Shown here piece by piece: positions 1 through 9,571 of a stretch of DNA of 36,982 nt. The DNA lies in assembly GCA_050303815.1 (NCBI GenBank), contig JBNLCM010000054.1, positions 1-36,982 of the forward strand. Reading direction: 5' to 3'. Position 1 is the first letter of the stretch. Each line of letters begins with the position of its first letter. The notes under the pieces were generated by a model, which worked only from the letters and a program-made list of their open reading frames with translations, did not search any database and was not told the origin of the DNA. This DNA comes from Cognatazoarcus sp050303815. GTDB taxonomy: Bacteria; Pseudomonadota; Gammaproteobacteria; Burkholderiales; Rhodocyclaceae. The position numbers and the translations under genes were made by a program.

Positions 1-143
1 AGACAGGCGGGGTCGATGTCGCAGGCCAACGCGGCAGCTTCGGACAGGGTGACTCGCCTTTTGAGCTTCCACTGATTCCAGTCTGGCGCGGGAAGCTTCG
101 GCGCGAGGATATGCGCGTAGGGGTCTTTGTTCGTGTCGTTCAT
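1..143 (-). CDS. Hypothetical protein of the integrated element (partial, C-terminus off the left edge)
   Basis: An open frame starts with ATG at 143 and reads off the left edge after 47 complete codons, so only the N-terminus is visible. It begins MNDTNKDPYAHILAPKLPAP and continues through a basic stretch (WKLKRRVTL) into SEAAALACDIDPAC. This second part looks like a short helix that could open a small DNA-binding or regulatory domain, but that is only an impression. I do not recognise the family. It lies 28 bp downstream of the integrase on the same strand, so it is probably cargo or a regulatory gene of the same island. No function is assigned. Confidence 0.6.
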   Translation of the reverse strand, partial: MNDTNKDPYAHILAPKLPAPDWNQWKLKRRVTLSEAAALACDIDPAC

Positions 144-171
144 GGGGTGGGTCCAATGCGTGCATCGGCGC

Positions 172-1389
172 TCATGCGGCTTCCTGCGCGGGCGAGTCGT
201 CGGATTTCTTCTTGAGCAGGTCGAGGTGGTCGGACCACTGCTGCATCATGCTGCGGCGCTCGGGCAGGTACTCGGCGAAGTTGTAGGCGGCGCTCACCTT
301 GTTGCGCTCGGCGTGGGCCAACTGGCGTTCGATGACGGCGTGCGGAAAGCCGAGTTCGTGCAGCAGGGTGGATGCGGTCGAGCGGAAGCCGTGGCCGGTC
401 ATCTCGTCCTTGGAATAGCCCATGCGACGGAGCGCGGCATTGACGGTGTTCTCGCTCATCGGCCGCGCTCCGGTGCGTTCGCTCGGGAACAGGTAGCGGC
501 CGCGCCCGGTGAGGGGGCGCAGTTCGCTCAGAATCGCGATGGCTTGCTGGGAGAGCGGCACGATGTGTTGCTCGCGCATTTTCATCTTGGCTGCCGGGAT
601 GCGCCACTCGCCGGCGTCCAGATTGAATTCGGACCATTCCGCGTGACGTAGCTCGCCAGGGCGGACGAAGACCAGCGGTGCCAGCTTCAGGGCGCAGCGT
701 GTCGTCATCGCCCCGGTAAAGCCGTCGATTGCGCGCATCAGGCCGCCAACCTCTTTGGGGTCGGTGATGCTGGCGTGGTGCCGCACGTTGGGTGGGGGCA
801 GGACGTCGCGCAGCTCGATGTCCCGTGTCGGGTCCCGTTCGCACAGCCCGTGGGCGACGCCATAGCGGAAGATACGCCCGCACAGGTTGTGCGCCCGCTT
901 GGCGATGTCCAAGGCGCCGCGGCCTTCGATTCGTCGCAGGATGGCAATCATGTCCGTGGCCGTCAGCTCGGCGATGGGCCGCGAGCCGATCCACGGGAAG
1001 ACGTTGGCCTCCAGATAGGCCTTGTGCTTGCTCTTGGTGCTGTCCGCGAGCTGCGACGTCACCTTGGCCATCCAGGTGCGCGCGACGGCCTCGAAACTCT
1101 CATCGGCAGCGATGCGCCGCCGCTCCTTTTCGACTCGCTTCTCGGCGGACGGGTCGCGGCCTTCCTGAACCGCCTGCCGCGCCTCGCCAGCCCGTTTGCG
1201 GGCTTCCGGGCCGCGCACCTCAGGGTAGCGGCCCAGCGCAAGCATCTTCTCCTTGCCATTGTGGCGGTAGCGCAGGCGCCACAGCTTGCCACCCGAGGGC
1301 GATACCTCCAGGCACAGGCCCATGCCGTCGGAAAGCCGGTAGAGCTTGTCCCGCGGCTTGGCGGCTTGAATCTCTTTGTCGGTGAGCAT
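172..1389 (-). CDS. int: P4-type tyrosine recombinase (island integrase)
   Basis: This 405-residue site-specific recombinase would integrate and, with a directionality factor, excise a genomic island. Residues 1-90 match the DUF4102 N-terminal domain of P4-like integrases (LTDKEIQAAKPRDKLYRLSDG, then GGKLWRLRYRHNGKEKMLALGRYPEV). A core-binding region follows at about 95-190 and the catalytic domain at about 205-390. The catalytic set is visible: R243 in FVRPGEL, H333 and R336 in HGFRSTAS, H359 in QLAHAERN, and nucleophile Y369 in SAAYNFAEY. The frame stays open upstream, but the ATG at 1389 is preceded by a strong AGGAGG ribosome-binding site and matches the usual family start. The gene sits 183 bp from the 3' end of tRNA-Leu(UAA), the standard position for this family, so the island extends left of the window. 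Nothing looks truncated. Confidence 0.95.
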   Translation of the reverse strand: MLTDKEIQAAKPRDKLYRLSDGMGLCLEVSPSGGKLWRLRYRHNGKEKMLALGRYPEVRGPEARKRAGEARQAVQEGRDPSAEKRVEKERRRIAADESFEAVARTWMAKVTSQLADSTKSKHKAYLEANVFPWIGSRPIAELTATDMIAILRRIEGRGALDIAKRAHNLCGRIFRYGVAHGLCERDPTRDIELRDVLPPPNVRHHASITDPKEVGGLMRAIDGFTGAMTTRCALKLAPLVFVRPGELRHAEWSEFNLDAGEWRIPAAKMKMREQHIVPLSQQAIAILSELRPLTGRGRYLFPSERTGARPMSENTVNAALRRMGYSKDEMTGHGFRSTASTLLHELGFPHAVIERQLAHAERNKVSAAYNFAEYLPERRSMMQQWSDHLDLLKKKSDDSPAQEAA

Positions 1390-1439
1390 GTGACCCTCCT
1401 GTGGGTAGATTCGGCATGCGCCCCCAGGCGATGCGGTAA

Positions 1440-1471
1440 CTACCCGCAAAAACTACCCGCAATGCGGGTAG
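1440..1471. promoter_or_regulatory. Repeat cluster upstream of int: candidate integrase arm sites or operator
   Basis: CTACCCGC occurs at 1440-1447 and again at 1453-1460, a 13-bp period. The second copy forms a perfect palindrome, CTACCCGCAATGCGGGTAG (1453-1471, 9-bp arms around one base). A related GGGTAGATT occurs at 1403-1411 and 1466-1474. The cluster lies between the integrase start and the tRNA attachment site, where P4-like elements carry arm-type integrase or directionality-factor sites and the int promoter. The binding role is inferred. Confidence 0.5.
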
Positions 1472-1513
1472 ATTTGCAAGGATCTCATGAGACGGTGCGG
1501 GACGAACGTCACA

Positions 1514-1544
1514 CCTAAAAGCCAGTAACGGCAGGGCTTTTAGG
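1514..1544. repeat. 10-bp perfect inverted repeat between tRNA-Leu and int
   Basis: CCTAAAAGCC (1514-1523) and GGCTTTTAGG (1535-1544) are exact inverted copies around an 11-nt loop. They lie 29 bp past the tRNA 3' end on the island side. The hairpin could end transcription of the min/tRNA unit before the integrase region, but no T-tract follows it on the minus strand. It could equally be part of the attachment site. Confidence 0.45.
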
Positions 1545-1572
1545 GCTTTGTTGGACTTGGTGAAACGCTTCA

Positions 1573-1657
1573 TGGTGCCCGGAGCGGGGATCGAACCCGC
1601 ATACCTTTCGGCGAGGGATTTTAAGTCCCTTGTGTCTACCAGTTTCACCATCCGGGC
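1573..1657 (-). tRNA. tRNA-Leu (anticodon UAA), likely attachment site
   Basis: An 85-nt class II tRNA including an encoded CCA. The 5' end GCCCGG pairs with the 3' CCGGGC. The anticodon arm is AGGGA-CTTAAAA-TCCCT, giving anticodon UAA. A variable arm and a GGTTCGATCC T-arm are present. It lies 15 bp downstream of minE on the same strand, and no TATAAT-like promoter is visible in the gap, so it may be transcribed with the min genes. Its 3' end faces the integrase, so it is the likely integration target. The 3' part should be duplicated at the far end of the island, outside this window. Confidence 0.96.
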
Positions 1658-1672
1658 ATGGGTCGGAACGGG

Positions 1673-1933
1673 TCAGCGGCCCTGCTCGGGCAGGACGATG
1701 TTGACCTCGAGTACCTCGTAGTTGTCCTGCTTTTCGAGCTGGACCTTGATGTCGTCCGGATTGACCTTGACGTATTTGGAGATGACTTCGATCAGGTCGC
1801 GCTGGAGGTCGGGCAGGAAGTCGGGGCCACTCTCGCCGCCCATGTGCTCGCGGGCGATGATCAGCTGCAGCCGTTCCTTGGCGATCGAGGCAGTCTTCTT
1901 CTTCTCGCCGAACAGATAGGAAAGGAGGGACAT
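1673..1933 (-). CDS. minE: Cell division topological specificity factor MinE
   Basis: An 86-residue protein of normal MinE length. It begins MSLLSYLFGEKKKTASIAKERLQLIIAREH, where the first residues form the membrane-targeting amphipathic segment and the following stretch is the MinD-stimulating helix/beta region. The C-terminal half (LPDLQRDLIEVISKYVKV onward) is the dimerisation and topological-specificity domain. MinE stimulates the MinD ATPase and drives the pole-to-pole oscillation that keeps the MinC inhibitor away from midcell. The start lies 5 bp after the minD stop, so the two are almost certainly translated from one message. It is the last protein gene before tRNA-Leu(UAA). Confidence 0.97.
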   Translation of the reverse strand: MSLLSYLFGEKKKTASIAKERLQLIIAREHMGGESGPDFLPDLQRDLIEVISKYVKVNPDDIKVQLEKQDNYEVLEVNIVLPEQGR

Positions 1934-1938
1934 GTCGC

Positions 1939-2751
1939 TTACTTGCCTCCGAATATCCGCTTCAGCAGGCCGGGCTTCTCGTAGTCGACGAAGCGCAGGG
2001 GCAGTTCCTCGCCAAGGAAGCGGGCCACGACGTCGGAATAGGCCTCGGCCACGTCCGTTCCCTTGAGGTGGATGGCGGGCGTGCCCTGGTTGGACGCGTG
2101 AAGAACGTTCTCGGACTCGGGAATGACGCCGATCAGCGGCACCCGGAGCAGCTCCTGGATGTCCTTGTAGGAGAGCATCTCGCCGTCCTCGACGCGCTTG
2201 GGCGAGTAGCGGGTGACCAGCAGATGCTCCTTGACCGGATCGCGACCTTCCTGGGCGCGGCGGGATTTGGACTGCAGGATGCCGAGAATGCGATCCGAAT
2301 CGCGCACCGAGGAGACCTCGGGGTTCGATACCACCAGCGCCTGGTCGGCGAAGGTCAGTGCCAGCACGGCGCCGCGCTCGATGCCGGCGGGGGAGTCACA
2401 CACCACGTAGTCGTAGCCCATGTGCTCGAGATCCTTGAGCACATTCTCCACGCCATCCTCGGTGAGCGCGTCCTTGTCGCGGGTCTGCGAGGCCGGGAGG
2501 ATGTAGAGGTTCTCGCAGTTCTTGTCCTTGATGAGCGCCTGGGTCAGCTTGGCTTCGCTGTTGATCACGTTGACGAGGTCGTAGACCACGCGCCGCTCGC
2601 AGCCCATGATCAGGTCGAGGTTGCGCAGGCCGACGTCGAAATCGATGACGGCAGTCTTGAAGCCGCGCAGCGCCAGGCCGGATGAAAACGCGGCGCTCGT
2701 GGTGGTCTTTCCGACCCCACCCTTGCCCGATGTTACGACGATGACTTCCAC
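1939..2751 (-). CDS. minD: Septum site-determining ATPase MinD
   Basis: A 270-residue ParA/MinD-family ATPase, the usual length. The deviant Walker A motif SGKGGVGKTT carries both lysines (K10 and K15). VIDFDVGLRNLDL follows as the switch region and VCDSPAGIE is the Walker B region. The C-terminus ends in GLLKRIFGGK, the amphipathic membrane-targeting helix. ATP-bound MinD dimerises on the inner membrane, recruits MinC to block FtsZ, and is released by MinE. The start codon is GTG at 2751 with a GAGG ribosome-binding site about 5 nt upstream. It lies between minC and minE in a three-gene unit. Confidence 0.98.
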   Translation of the reverse strand: MEVIVVTSGKGGVGKTTTSAAFSSGLALRGFKTAVIDFDVGLRNLDLIMGCERRVVYDLVNVINSEAKLTQALIKDKNCENLYILPASQTRDKDALTEDGVENVLKDLEHMGYDYVVCDSPAGIERGAVLALTFADQALVVSNPEVSSVRDSDRILGILQSKSRRAQEGRDPVKEHLLVTRYSPKRVEDGEMLSYKDIQELLRVPLIGVIPESENVLHASNQGTPAIHLKGTDVAEAYSDVVARFLGEELPLRFVDYEKPGLLKRIFGGK

Positions 2752-2790
2752 GATGACCTCTTTCTGTCCTGTTGAATCGTTGGCGCCGGA

Positions 2791-3555
2791 TCAATCCAGC
2801 GAGAGTGCTTCCAAGTTGAGTTCCTGCTTGCCCGCGGTCTCGCGCAGGCGGACCTGGGCCGCCTTGCCGGCCACGGCCTCGGGGATGCCTCGCTCGAAGG
2901 TGCGATAGACACCCGCGATCGAGACCAGCTCCGGGCCGAAGTTCGAGCTGATGACGCGTGCCGTCTCGTCGCCCCGGGCGCCGGCCAGGGCGCGCCCCCG
3001 CAACGGTCCGTAGCAATGGATGCTGCCGTCGGCGATCACCTCGGCGCCATGGCTCACGCCACCCAGCAGGATCAGGTCGGCATCGCGTGCGTAGACCTGC
3101 TGGCCGGATCGCAAGGGGCGATCGACAAAGATGGTGGGCGCCGCGCCCGGTTCGGCTGGCGCGGAAGTCGGCGCCGGGGCAGCCGGAGCGGGTGCCGGTT
3201 CCGGCACCGGGCGGGCTGGCCCGGGGCGGATGGCGTCGGCTCCGAGGATGGCAAGGCCGGCCTGGCGGGCGCCCGCTACCAGATGCTCGGGCAGGTGGCG
3301 TACTGCCACGGGCTGGGTCTGGTATCGCCGCAGCAGGCTCAGGAGGCCGGTCCAGTCGATCCGGTCGGGCGTCGCGGGCAGGGCGGAAAAGTCCAGAACC
3401 AGCGTTTCGCCGCTGAAGAAATCGGGCATCCCGCCGAGCATCACATGCAGCGCGTCGGCCAGCCGTGCCGGCTCGGTCTCGCGCAGGAGGGCGCTGGTCA
3501 CGGTCAGGGTGCCGCCCTTGAATTCCACGGGCTTGGCGGAGGATGCGTCGGTCAT
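2791..3555 (-). CDS. minC: Septum site-determining protein MinC
   Basis: A 254-residue FtsZ assembly inhibitor. The N-terminal domain (about 1-105) starts with EFKGGTLTVTSALLRETEPA. An Ala/Pro-rich linker follows (about 115-145). The conserved C-terminal beta-helix domain contains VRS-like RSGQQVYARDADLILLGGVS and GSIHCYGPLRGRALAGARGD, which bind MinD and the FtsZ tail. It heads minC-minD-minE and is 39 bp upstream of minD. A plausible promoter lies just upstream at 3583-3611, so the min genes may be transcribed independently of hslO. The linker is typical for high-GC betaproteobacteria. Confidence 0.97.
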   Translation of the reverse strand: MTDASSAKPVEFKGGTLTVTSALLRETEPARLADALHVMLGGMPDFFSGETLVLDFSALPATPDRIDWTGLLSLLRRYQTQPVAVRHLPEHLVAGARQAGLAILGADAIRPGPARPVPEPAPAPAAPAPTSAPAEPGAAPTIFVDRPLRSGQQVYARDADLILLGGVSHGAEVIADGSIHCYGPLRGRALAGARGDETARVISSNFGPELVSIAGVYRTFERGIPEAVAGKAAQVRLRETAGKQELNLEALSLD

Positions 3556-3582
3556 CGAATGGTGGGCCGGATAAATCAGCAG

Positions 3583-3611
3583 AGTCTACTTTTCAGGGGG
3601 GTTGCGGGCAA
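3583..3611 (-). promoter_or_regulatory. Candidate sigma-70 promoter for minCDE
   Basis: On the minus strand TTGCCC (3606-3611) and TAGACT (3583-3588) are separated by exactly 17 nt. The -10 element lies 27 bp upstream of the minC start codon. The spacing is ideal and the hexamers are moderate matches. This would start transcription inside the 81-bp gap between hslO and minC. Confidence 0.4.
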
Positions 3612-3636
3612 GTTGGCGAACCCCCCGGGCCCCGGG

Positions 3637-4494
3637 TCACTGCAGGGTCGGTGGGTGTTCGAGCAGCGCGCGCAGATCGCTGGCGTCAAAGTGGTACTCG
3701 TGGTTCGAGAGATCATCCCGGATACGGGCCTCGCCATCCTCGACCAGTATGCGCTCGAGTTCCTCCCGGCCCAGGCTGCGCAACAGGTCGGCGGCTTTCT
3801 CGCGGTTGGCCGGCCAGTCGTGCCGGACGGGGCGTGCGTCGAAGACCCGGACGGTTTCCTCGTGAAAGAGGCGGAACAGCAGGGCTTCGCAGTCGAGCCG
3901 GAGCAGCTCTTCGTCACGCACCGTGGCGGCCAGCTGCCGGACCCGTGCCCAGCCATCCGGATCCTTGTGGTCCGCATCGGGCAGCTTCTGCAGGAACAGG
4001 CAGGCCGCGCTCGACGCGTCGGCGGCGAGAAAGAGGGTGGTCTCCTGTTGCTCCGAGCGGGCCAGGTAGCCGGAAAAGAGTTCGGCGAGGTTGTCGCCTT
4101 CGATCGGCACGAAGCTCTGGTAGGGTTGCTCGAGGCCGTCGATGTCGAGGGTCAGCAGCAGGTGCCCATCGCCGAACAGGATGGCCGGGGACGCGCTGTC
4201 GGGCGCGGCTTCCGTCCGGGCGTAGCCACGGATGTTCAGGCTCGCGTCGCAATCCACGACCATCAGCCGGACCGGACCATGCCCCTGCAGCTGGAAGGTC
4301 AGGCGGCCAGGTTGCTTCAGGTTGCCCGCGATGACCGCCGTCACGGCCGCCATCTGTCCGACCAGCCCGCGCGTCGCGTCGTCATAGTCGCGGCCGCGCA
4401 GCAGGTGCTGCCAGACGTCCCCGAGGTGAGCGACGGCGCCACGGATGTCGAGATCCTCGAGCAGGAAGCGGCGGACGTAGCTGTCTGAGTTCAT
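3637..4494 (-). CDS. hslO: Hsp33-family chaperone lacking all four zinc/redox cysteines
   Basis: A 285-residue Hsp33 homologue of normal length. The N-terminal chaperone domain is clear (DLDIRGAVAHLGDVWQHLL, VTAVIAGNLKQPGRLTFQLQ, GHGPVRLMVVDCD, YQSFVPIEGDNLAELFSGYL with SEQQET following). The C-terminal region keeps the family frame (LLFRLFHEETVRVFD, LLRSLGREELERILVEDGE). However, the CxC and CxxC cysteines of the redox-switch zinc site are replaced: by alignment to E. coli Hsp33, C232, C234, C265 and C268 correspond here to W227, A229, D260 and S263. The protein therefore cannot bind zinc or switch through disulfides in the classical way. It may be constitutively active or triggered differently. 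It overlaps the ArsC/Spx-family gene by 4 bp (ATGA) and precedes minC. The family assignment is firm; the altered regulation is inferred. Confidence 0.9.
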   Translation of the reverse strand: MNSDSYVRRFLLEDLDIRGAVAHLGDVWQHLLRGRDYDDATRGLVGQMAAVTAVIAGNLKQPGRLTFQLQGHGPVRLMVVDCDASLNIRGYARTEAAPDSASPAILFGDGHLLLTLDIDGLEQPYQSFVPIEGDNLAELFSGYLARSEQQETTLFLAADASSAACLFLQKLPDADHKDPDGWARVRQLAATVRDEELLRLDCEALLFRLFHEETVRVFDARPVRHDWPANREKAADLLRSLGREELERILVEDGEARIRDDLSNHEYHFDASDLRALLEHPPTLQ

Positions 4495-4853
4495 GCGCCG
4501 TCGTCCTTGCGCGCCAGGAAGCTGTTGAAGGTCGCCGGTGAGAAGCCGACCAGCAGGTGGCCGGTGTCGGTCTCGACGACCGGCCGGCAGATCAGGCTGG
4601 TGTTGTCCTTCATCAGCTGTACGGCAGCCGACTGGGTCTCGATGGTCTTCTGCTGGTCGCTGAGGCGGCGCCAGGTGGTGCCGCGGGTATTGACCAGCGT
4701 TCGCCAGCCCAGCACCTTGCACCAGGCATGCAGCCTTGCCGAGTCGATGCCGAGCTTCTTGTAGTCATGAAACTCGTAGTCGACGCCGTGTTCGTCGAGC
4801 CAGGCGAAGGCCTTCTTCATGGTGTCGCAGTTGCGGATGCCGTAGATCTTCAT
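4491..4853 (-). CDS. yffB: ArsC/Spx (YffB-type) thioredoxin-fold protein
   Basis: A 120-residue member of the ArsC/Spx superfamily. It starts MKIYGIRNCDTMKKAFAWLD, with the single active-site-type cysteine C9 followed by a helix. The middle (FHDYKKLGIDSARLHAWCKVLGW) and the late CRPVVETDTGHLLVGFSP segment match the RPI.-type strand of the family. YffB-like members are small glutathione-dependent thiol reductases or proteins of uncertain role, and none of the arsenate-resistance partners is nearby. It is translationally coupled to hslO by a 4-bp ATGA overlap and lies 33 bp downstream of tex, so the three probably share a transcript. Arsenate reduction cannot be claimed from sequence. Confidence 0.85.
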   Translation of the reverse strand: MKIYGIRNCDTMKKAFAWLDEHGVDYEFHDYKKLGIDSARLHAWCKVLGWRTLVNTRGTTWRRLSDQQKTIETQSAAVQLMKDNTSLICRPVVETDTGHLLVGFSPATFNSFLARKDDGA

Positions 4854-4886
4854 GGGGCGCGGGCGGGCAGGGGAAACCTACTGATT

Positions 4887-7199
<2,313 letters not shown>

Positions 7200-7306
7200 G
7201 GGGAATGATGAATTCAAGAAAGGCGCGAATCTTGCCGAAAGACGGGTGTCGGTCGCAAGTTGGCGCGTCCGGCGGATCCCCTCTTCCCCCTGCTGCTCCG
7301 ACCAAA

Positions 7307-7741
7307 ATGAAACGCCAGACCGCCCCGTATGCTTGTCTCATCCGCGCTGCGATCCTGAGCGGGCTGATCGCCTTGCCGGTTTCGACGACCGCTGCCGGAC
7401 CGGATGATGCCCGGCTGGAGGGCCTGGCCCTGCCGGCGATGCCCGTCAACGAACGCCCCGCCCGTCGCGCGGTGGCGGCGGGAAGGGCTTACGCCATTGA
7501 TGGGTGCCGCTTTTACTACGAGGGTATTCCCGTTCTGGTGAACAGCCTTGCGTCCCGTCCCGGCTTGCGCAACGATCACGCGCGCCAGCGCCTGCAGCGG
7601 GTGCTTGATGTGGGCGAGGTGACCCTGGACGGTCGCACCGATCCGAGCTCAGGCTTCCTGCGCGCCGATGTCTGGGTGGACGGACGTACGGTGCTCGACT
7701 GGCTCGACGGCATTCCCCCGAGCGCGTCGCTCAGCGATTGA
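7307..7741 (+). CDS. Small exported hypothetical protein
   Basis: A 144-residue protein starting at ATG 7307 with MKRQTAPYACLIRAAILSG and a hydrophobic core. A Sec-type signal peptide probably ends near STTAA, about residue 30. The mature part contains RRAVAAGRAYAIDGCRFYYEG, a single cysteine, and alternating short strands and helices (LQRVLDVGEVTLDGRTD, FLRADVWVDGRTVLDWL). I do not recognise the family. It is transcribed divergently from tex across about 107 bp. Its 3' end overlaps the convergent cnoX gene by 11 bp. The frame is open upstream to 7205, but that start would bury the signal peptide. Periplasmic or envelope location is inferred from the signal peptide only. Confidence 0.7.
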   Translation: MKRQTAPYACLIRAAILSGLIALPVSTTAAGPDDARLEGLALPAMPVNERPARRAVAAGRAYAIDGCRFYYEGIPVLVNSLASRPGLRNDHARQRLQRVLDVGEVTLDGRTDPSSGFLRADVWVDGRTVLDWLDGIPPSASLSD

Positions 7742-8591
7742 TCACCTGGGCCAGGCGGGCCCGCCAGCTGCGGATCGCCGGGTCGCCCGATGGCATCAGG
7801 TTGAATACGTCGAGCATTGTCCGGCGGCCGATGTCGTCGCCAAAGTCCCTGTTGCGGCGCACGATCTCCAGCAGTACCTCCAGCGCCTCGTCCCACCGCG
7901 CCGCGGCGGCCAAGCGCTTGCCCAGGGCGAGTCGGCCCTCGAGGTCATCCGGCGCAGCGGCGACCCGCGCCTGCAGGGCTGGCAGATCGCATTCGGCGTC
8001 GCTCGCGGGCGCGAGCGCGAGACGGGCCTGGAGTTCCCGAATCCGCTGTTCGTCCCGGGCCCGCGCAGCGAGCGGTTTGAGCAGCGCGTCGGCTGCGTCG
8101 GTCTCGCCACGCTGGATCAGCAGATCGATCAGCTCGAGATGGGCGGGCTCGAGCCCTTCGTCCCCGGCGATGGCGTCGCGGAGAAGCGCTTCGGCCCGGT
8201 CGAGGTCGCCTGCCTGGCGCGACGCAATGGCGGCGTCGAGGGTCGCCTGCATCGGCGAGGGCAGCCAGCGGTCGATGAACGCGCGCAGCGCGCCCTCCGG
8301 CAGGGCCCCGGTGAATTCGTCGACCAGCCGGCCCGAGAGAAAGGCCTTGACGTTCGGAATCGATCGCACCTGATAGCGGGCGGCCAGTTCCTGCTCCCGG
8401 TCGGAGTCGATCTTGGCGAGCCGGACACGCCCCTCGTAGCTGTCCACGATCTTTTCCAGCAGGGGTTTCAAGGTCTGGCAGGGGCCGCACCACTCGGCCC
8501 AGAAATCGACCAGGACGAGGGCTTCGTGAGAGGCGGCGATCACAGCCGACTGGAAATTGGCGGCGGTGACGTCCTGGCTGAAGCGGGACAT
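7731..8591 (-). CDS. cnoX: CnoX/YbbN-type thioredoxin-TPR co-chaperone with intact CGPC
   Basis: A 286-residue protein. An N-terminal thioredoxin domain (about 1-112) has the active site WCGPC at C35-C38 and the cis-proline loop RSIPNVKAF. A C-terminal helical TPR-like domain follows (about 115-286) with repeats such as RQAGDLDRAEALLRDAIAG and AAARWDEALEVLLEIVRR. In this family E. coli CnoX lacks the CXXC motif and acts as a holdase activated by hypochlorous acid, whereas several homologues keep CXXC and are redox-active. This copy is of the latter type. It delivers bound clients to GroEL or DnaK in the cytoplasm. ATG 8591 is preceded by AGGAGAT at a good distance. It is convergent with the small exported protein and 69 bp downstream of the mutarotase. 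Confidence 0.92.
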   Translation of the reverse strand: MSRFSQDVTAANFQSAVIAASHEALVLVDFWAEWCGPCQTLKPLLEKIVDSYEGRVRLAKIDSDREQELAARYQVRSIPNVKAFLSGRLVDEFTGALPEGALRAFIDRWLPSPMQATLDAAIASRQAGDLDRAEALLRDAIAGDEGLEPAHLELIDLLIQRGETDAADALLKPLAARARDEQRIRELQARLALAPASDAECDLPALQARVAAAPDDLEGRLALGKRLAAAARWDEALEVLLEIVRRNRDFGDDIGRRTMLDVFNLMPSGDPAIRSWRARLAQVINR

Positions 8592-8660
8592 GGCATCTCC
8601 TGTTCGGGTCATCCAAGACGAGGTGGGGACGAATGCCGCCAGGTCAACCGGGGGGCCTGC

Positions 8661-9506
8661 CTACAGGGCCAGCAAGGTCTGGCGCCCGATCCAGGACTCG
8701 CCCGCCGCCAGTTCGACCGGCCGCGCGGCCGCGGCCGCCTCGACGCACAGCATGCGTCTGAAGTCGGCGTCCGCCATGTCGGGCAGCGAGCGGCAGCTGT
8801 CTTCCCAGGGGTTCCAGACCACCACGTCGGGAAAGCCCTCGGCATGGATCGCGAGGCTGCGATTTCGGTCGCGCAGGAGCAGGGCGTTGTCGATTCCGGG
8901 GTAGATCCGGTCGGTTTCGCGGTCGATGGCCAGATGATCGCCGCTGTCGCGGCGCAGCTCGCTGCCCTGGGTCTTGTCGCGGAACTCGCTGTTGGCCAGG
9001 CCCTCGAGGCGCACCTCCTCAACCTCCGTGACCCGCAGATAGGTGTGAAGGGCACCTGTGAAAACGAAGGGACCGTGTCCGGTATTGACGACCTCGAACT
9101 CGATGGCGAGTCGGCTGTCCTCGAGCAGGACGCTCAGTTCCAGCTCGAACGCATAGGGCCACATGGCGTAGCTCGAATCGTCGTCGGTCACGCCCATCGT
9201 GGCCAGCGCGAAGCCGTTTTCGGCCCGGGTGTCCACCTGGGACCAGCGACGTGTCCGGACCAGACCATGTTTGGGCAGCTTGCCCTGGTTGGCGAACTGC
9301 GGCCAGCAAATGGGGATGCCGCCGCGGATCGCGGTGGCGCCGCCGAAATCTGCCTGTTCCGACAGGTAGAGGCGTTCGACCCCGTCCGCCGTCCGCCAGG
9401 AGAGCACCTGCCCGCCGAGCAGGGAGAGCGCGGCGGTCGCGCCGCTATCGCAGGTGAGACGCAGTGCGGGCTGGCCGTGCAGCTCGATGGTGTCGATTCT
9501 GTCCAT
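8661..9506 (-). CDS. yeaD: D-hexose-6-phosphate mutarotase (YeaD-like)
   Basis: A 281-residue aldose-1-epimerase-fold protein matching YeaD/glucose-6-phosphate 1-epimerase. It interconverts the alpha and beta anomers of hexose 6-phosphates. Typical segments are visible: LLGGQVLSWRTADG, IRGGIPICWPQF with NQGKLPKHGLVRTRRW (the conserved active-site His and Arg region), FVFTGALHTYLRV (second conserved His), and VVVWNPWEDSCRSLPDM near the C-terminus. The ATG at 9506 gives the usual N-terminus but has no obvious ribosome-binding site. It lies upstream of cnoX on the same strand. No sugar-pathway genes are adjacent, so it appears to be a housekeeping enzyme. Confidence 0.93.
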   Translation of the reverse strand: MDRIDTIELHGQPALRLTCDSGATAALSLLGGQVLSWRTADGVERLYLSEQADFGGATAIRGGIPICWPQFANQGKLPKHGLVRTRRWSQVDTRAENGFALATMGVTDDDSSYAMWPYAFELELSVLLEDSRLAIEFEVVNTGHGPFVFTGALHTYLRVTEVEEVRLEGLANSEFRDKTQGSELRRDSGDHLAIDRETDRIYPGIDNALLLRDRNRSLAIHAEGFPDVVVWNPWEDSCRSLPDMADADFRRMLCVEAAAAARPVELAAGESWIGRQTLLAL

Positions 9507-9571
9507 GGTGGTGTCGTATGGCGGTGGTGGCGCAGGGCCGTGTGTGCGACGGACGGGTCCGAGCGCGTCAT

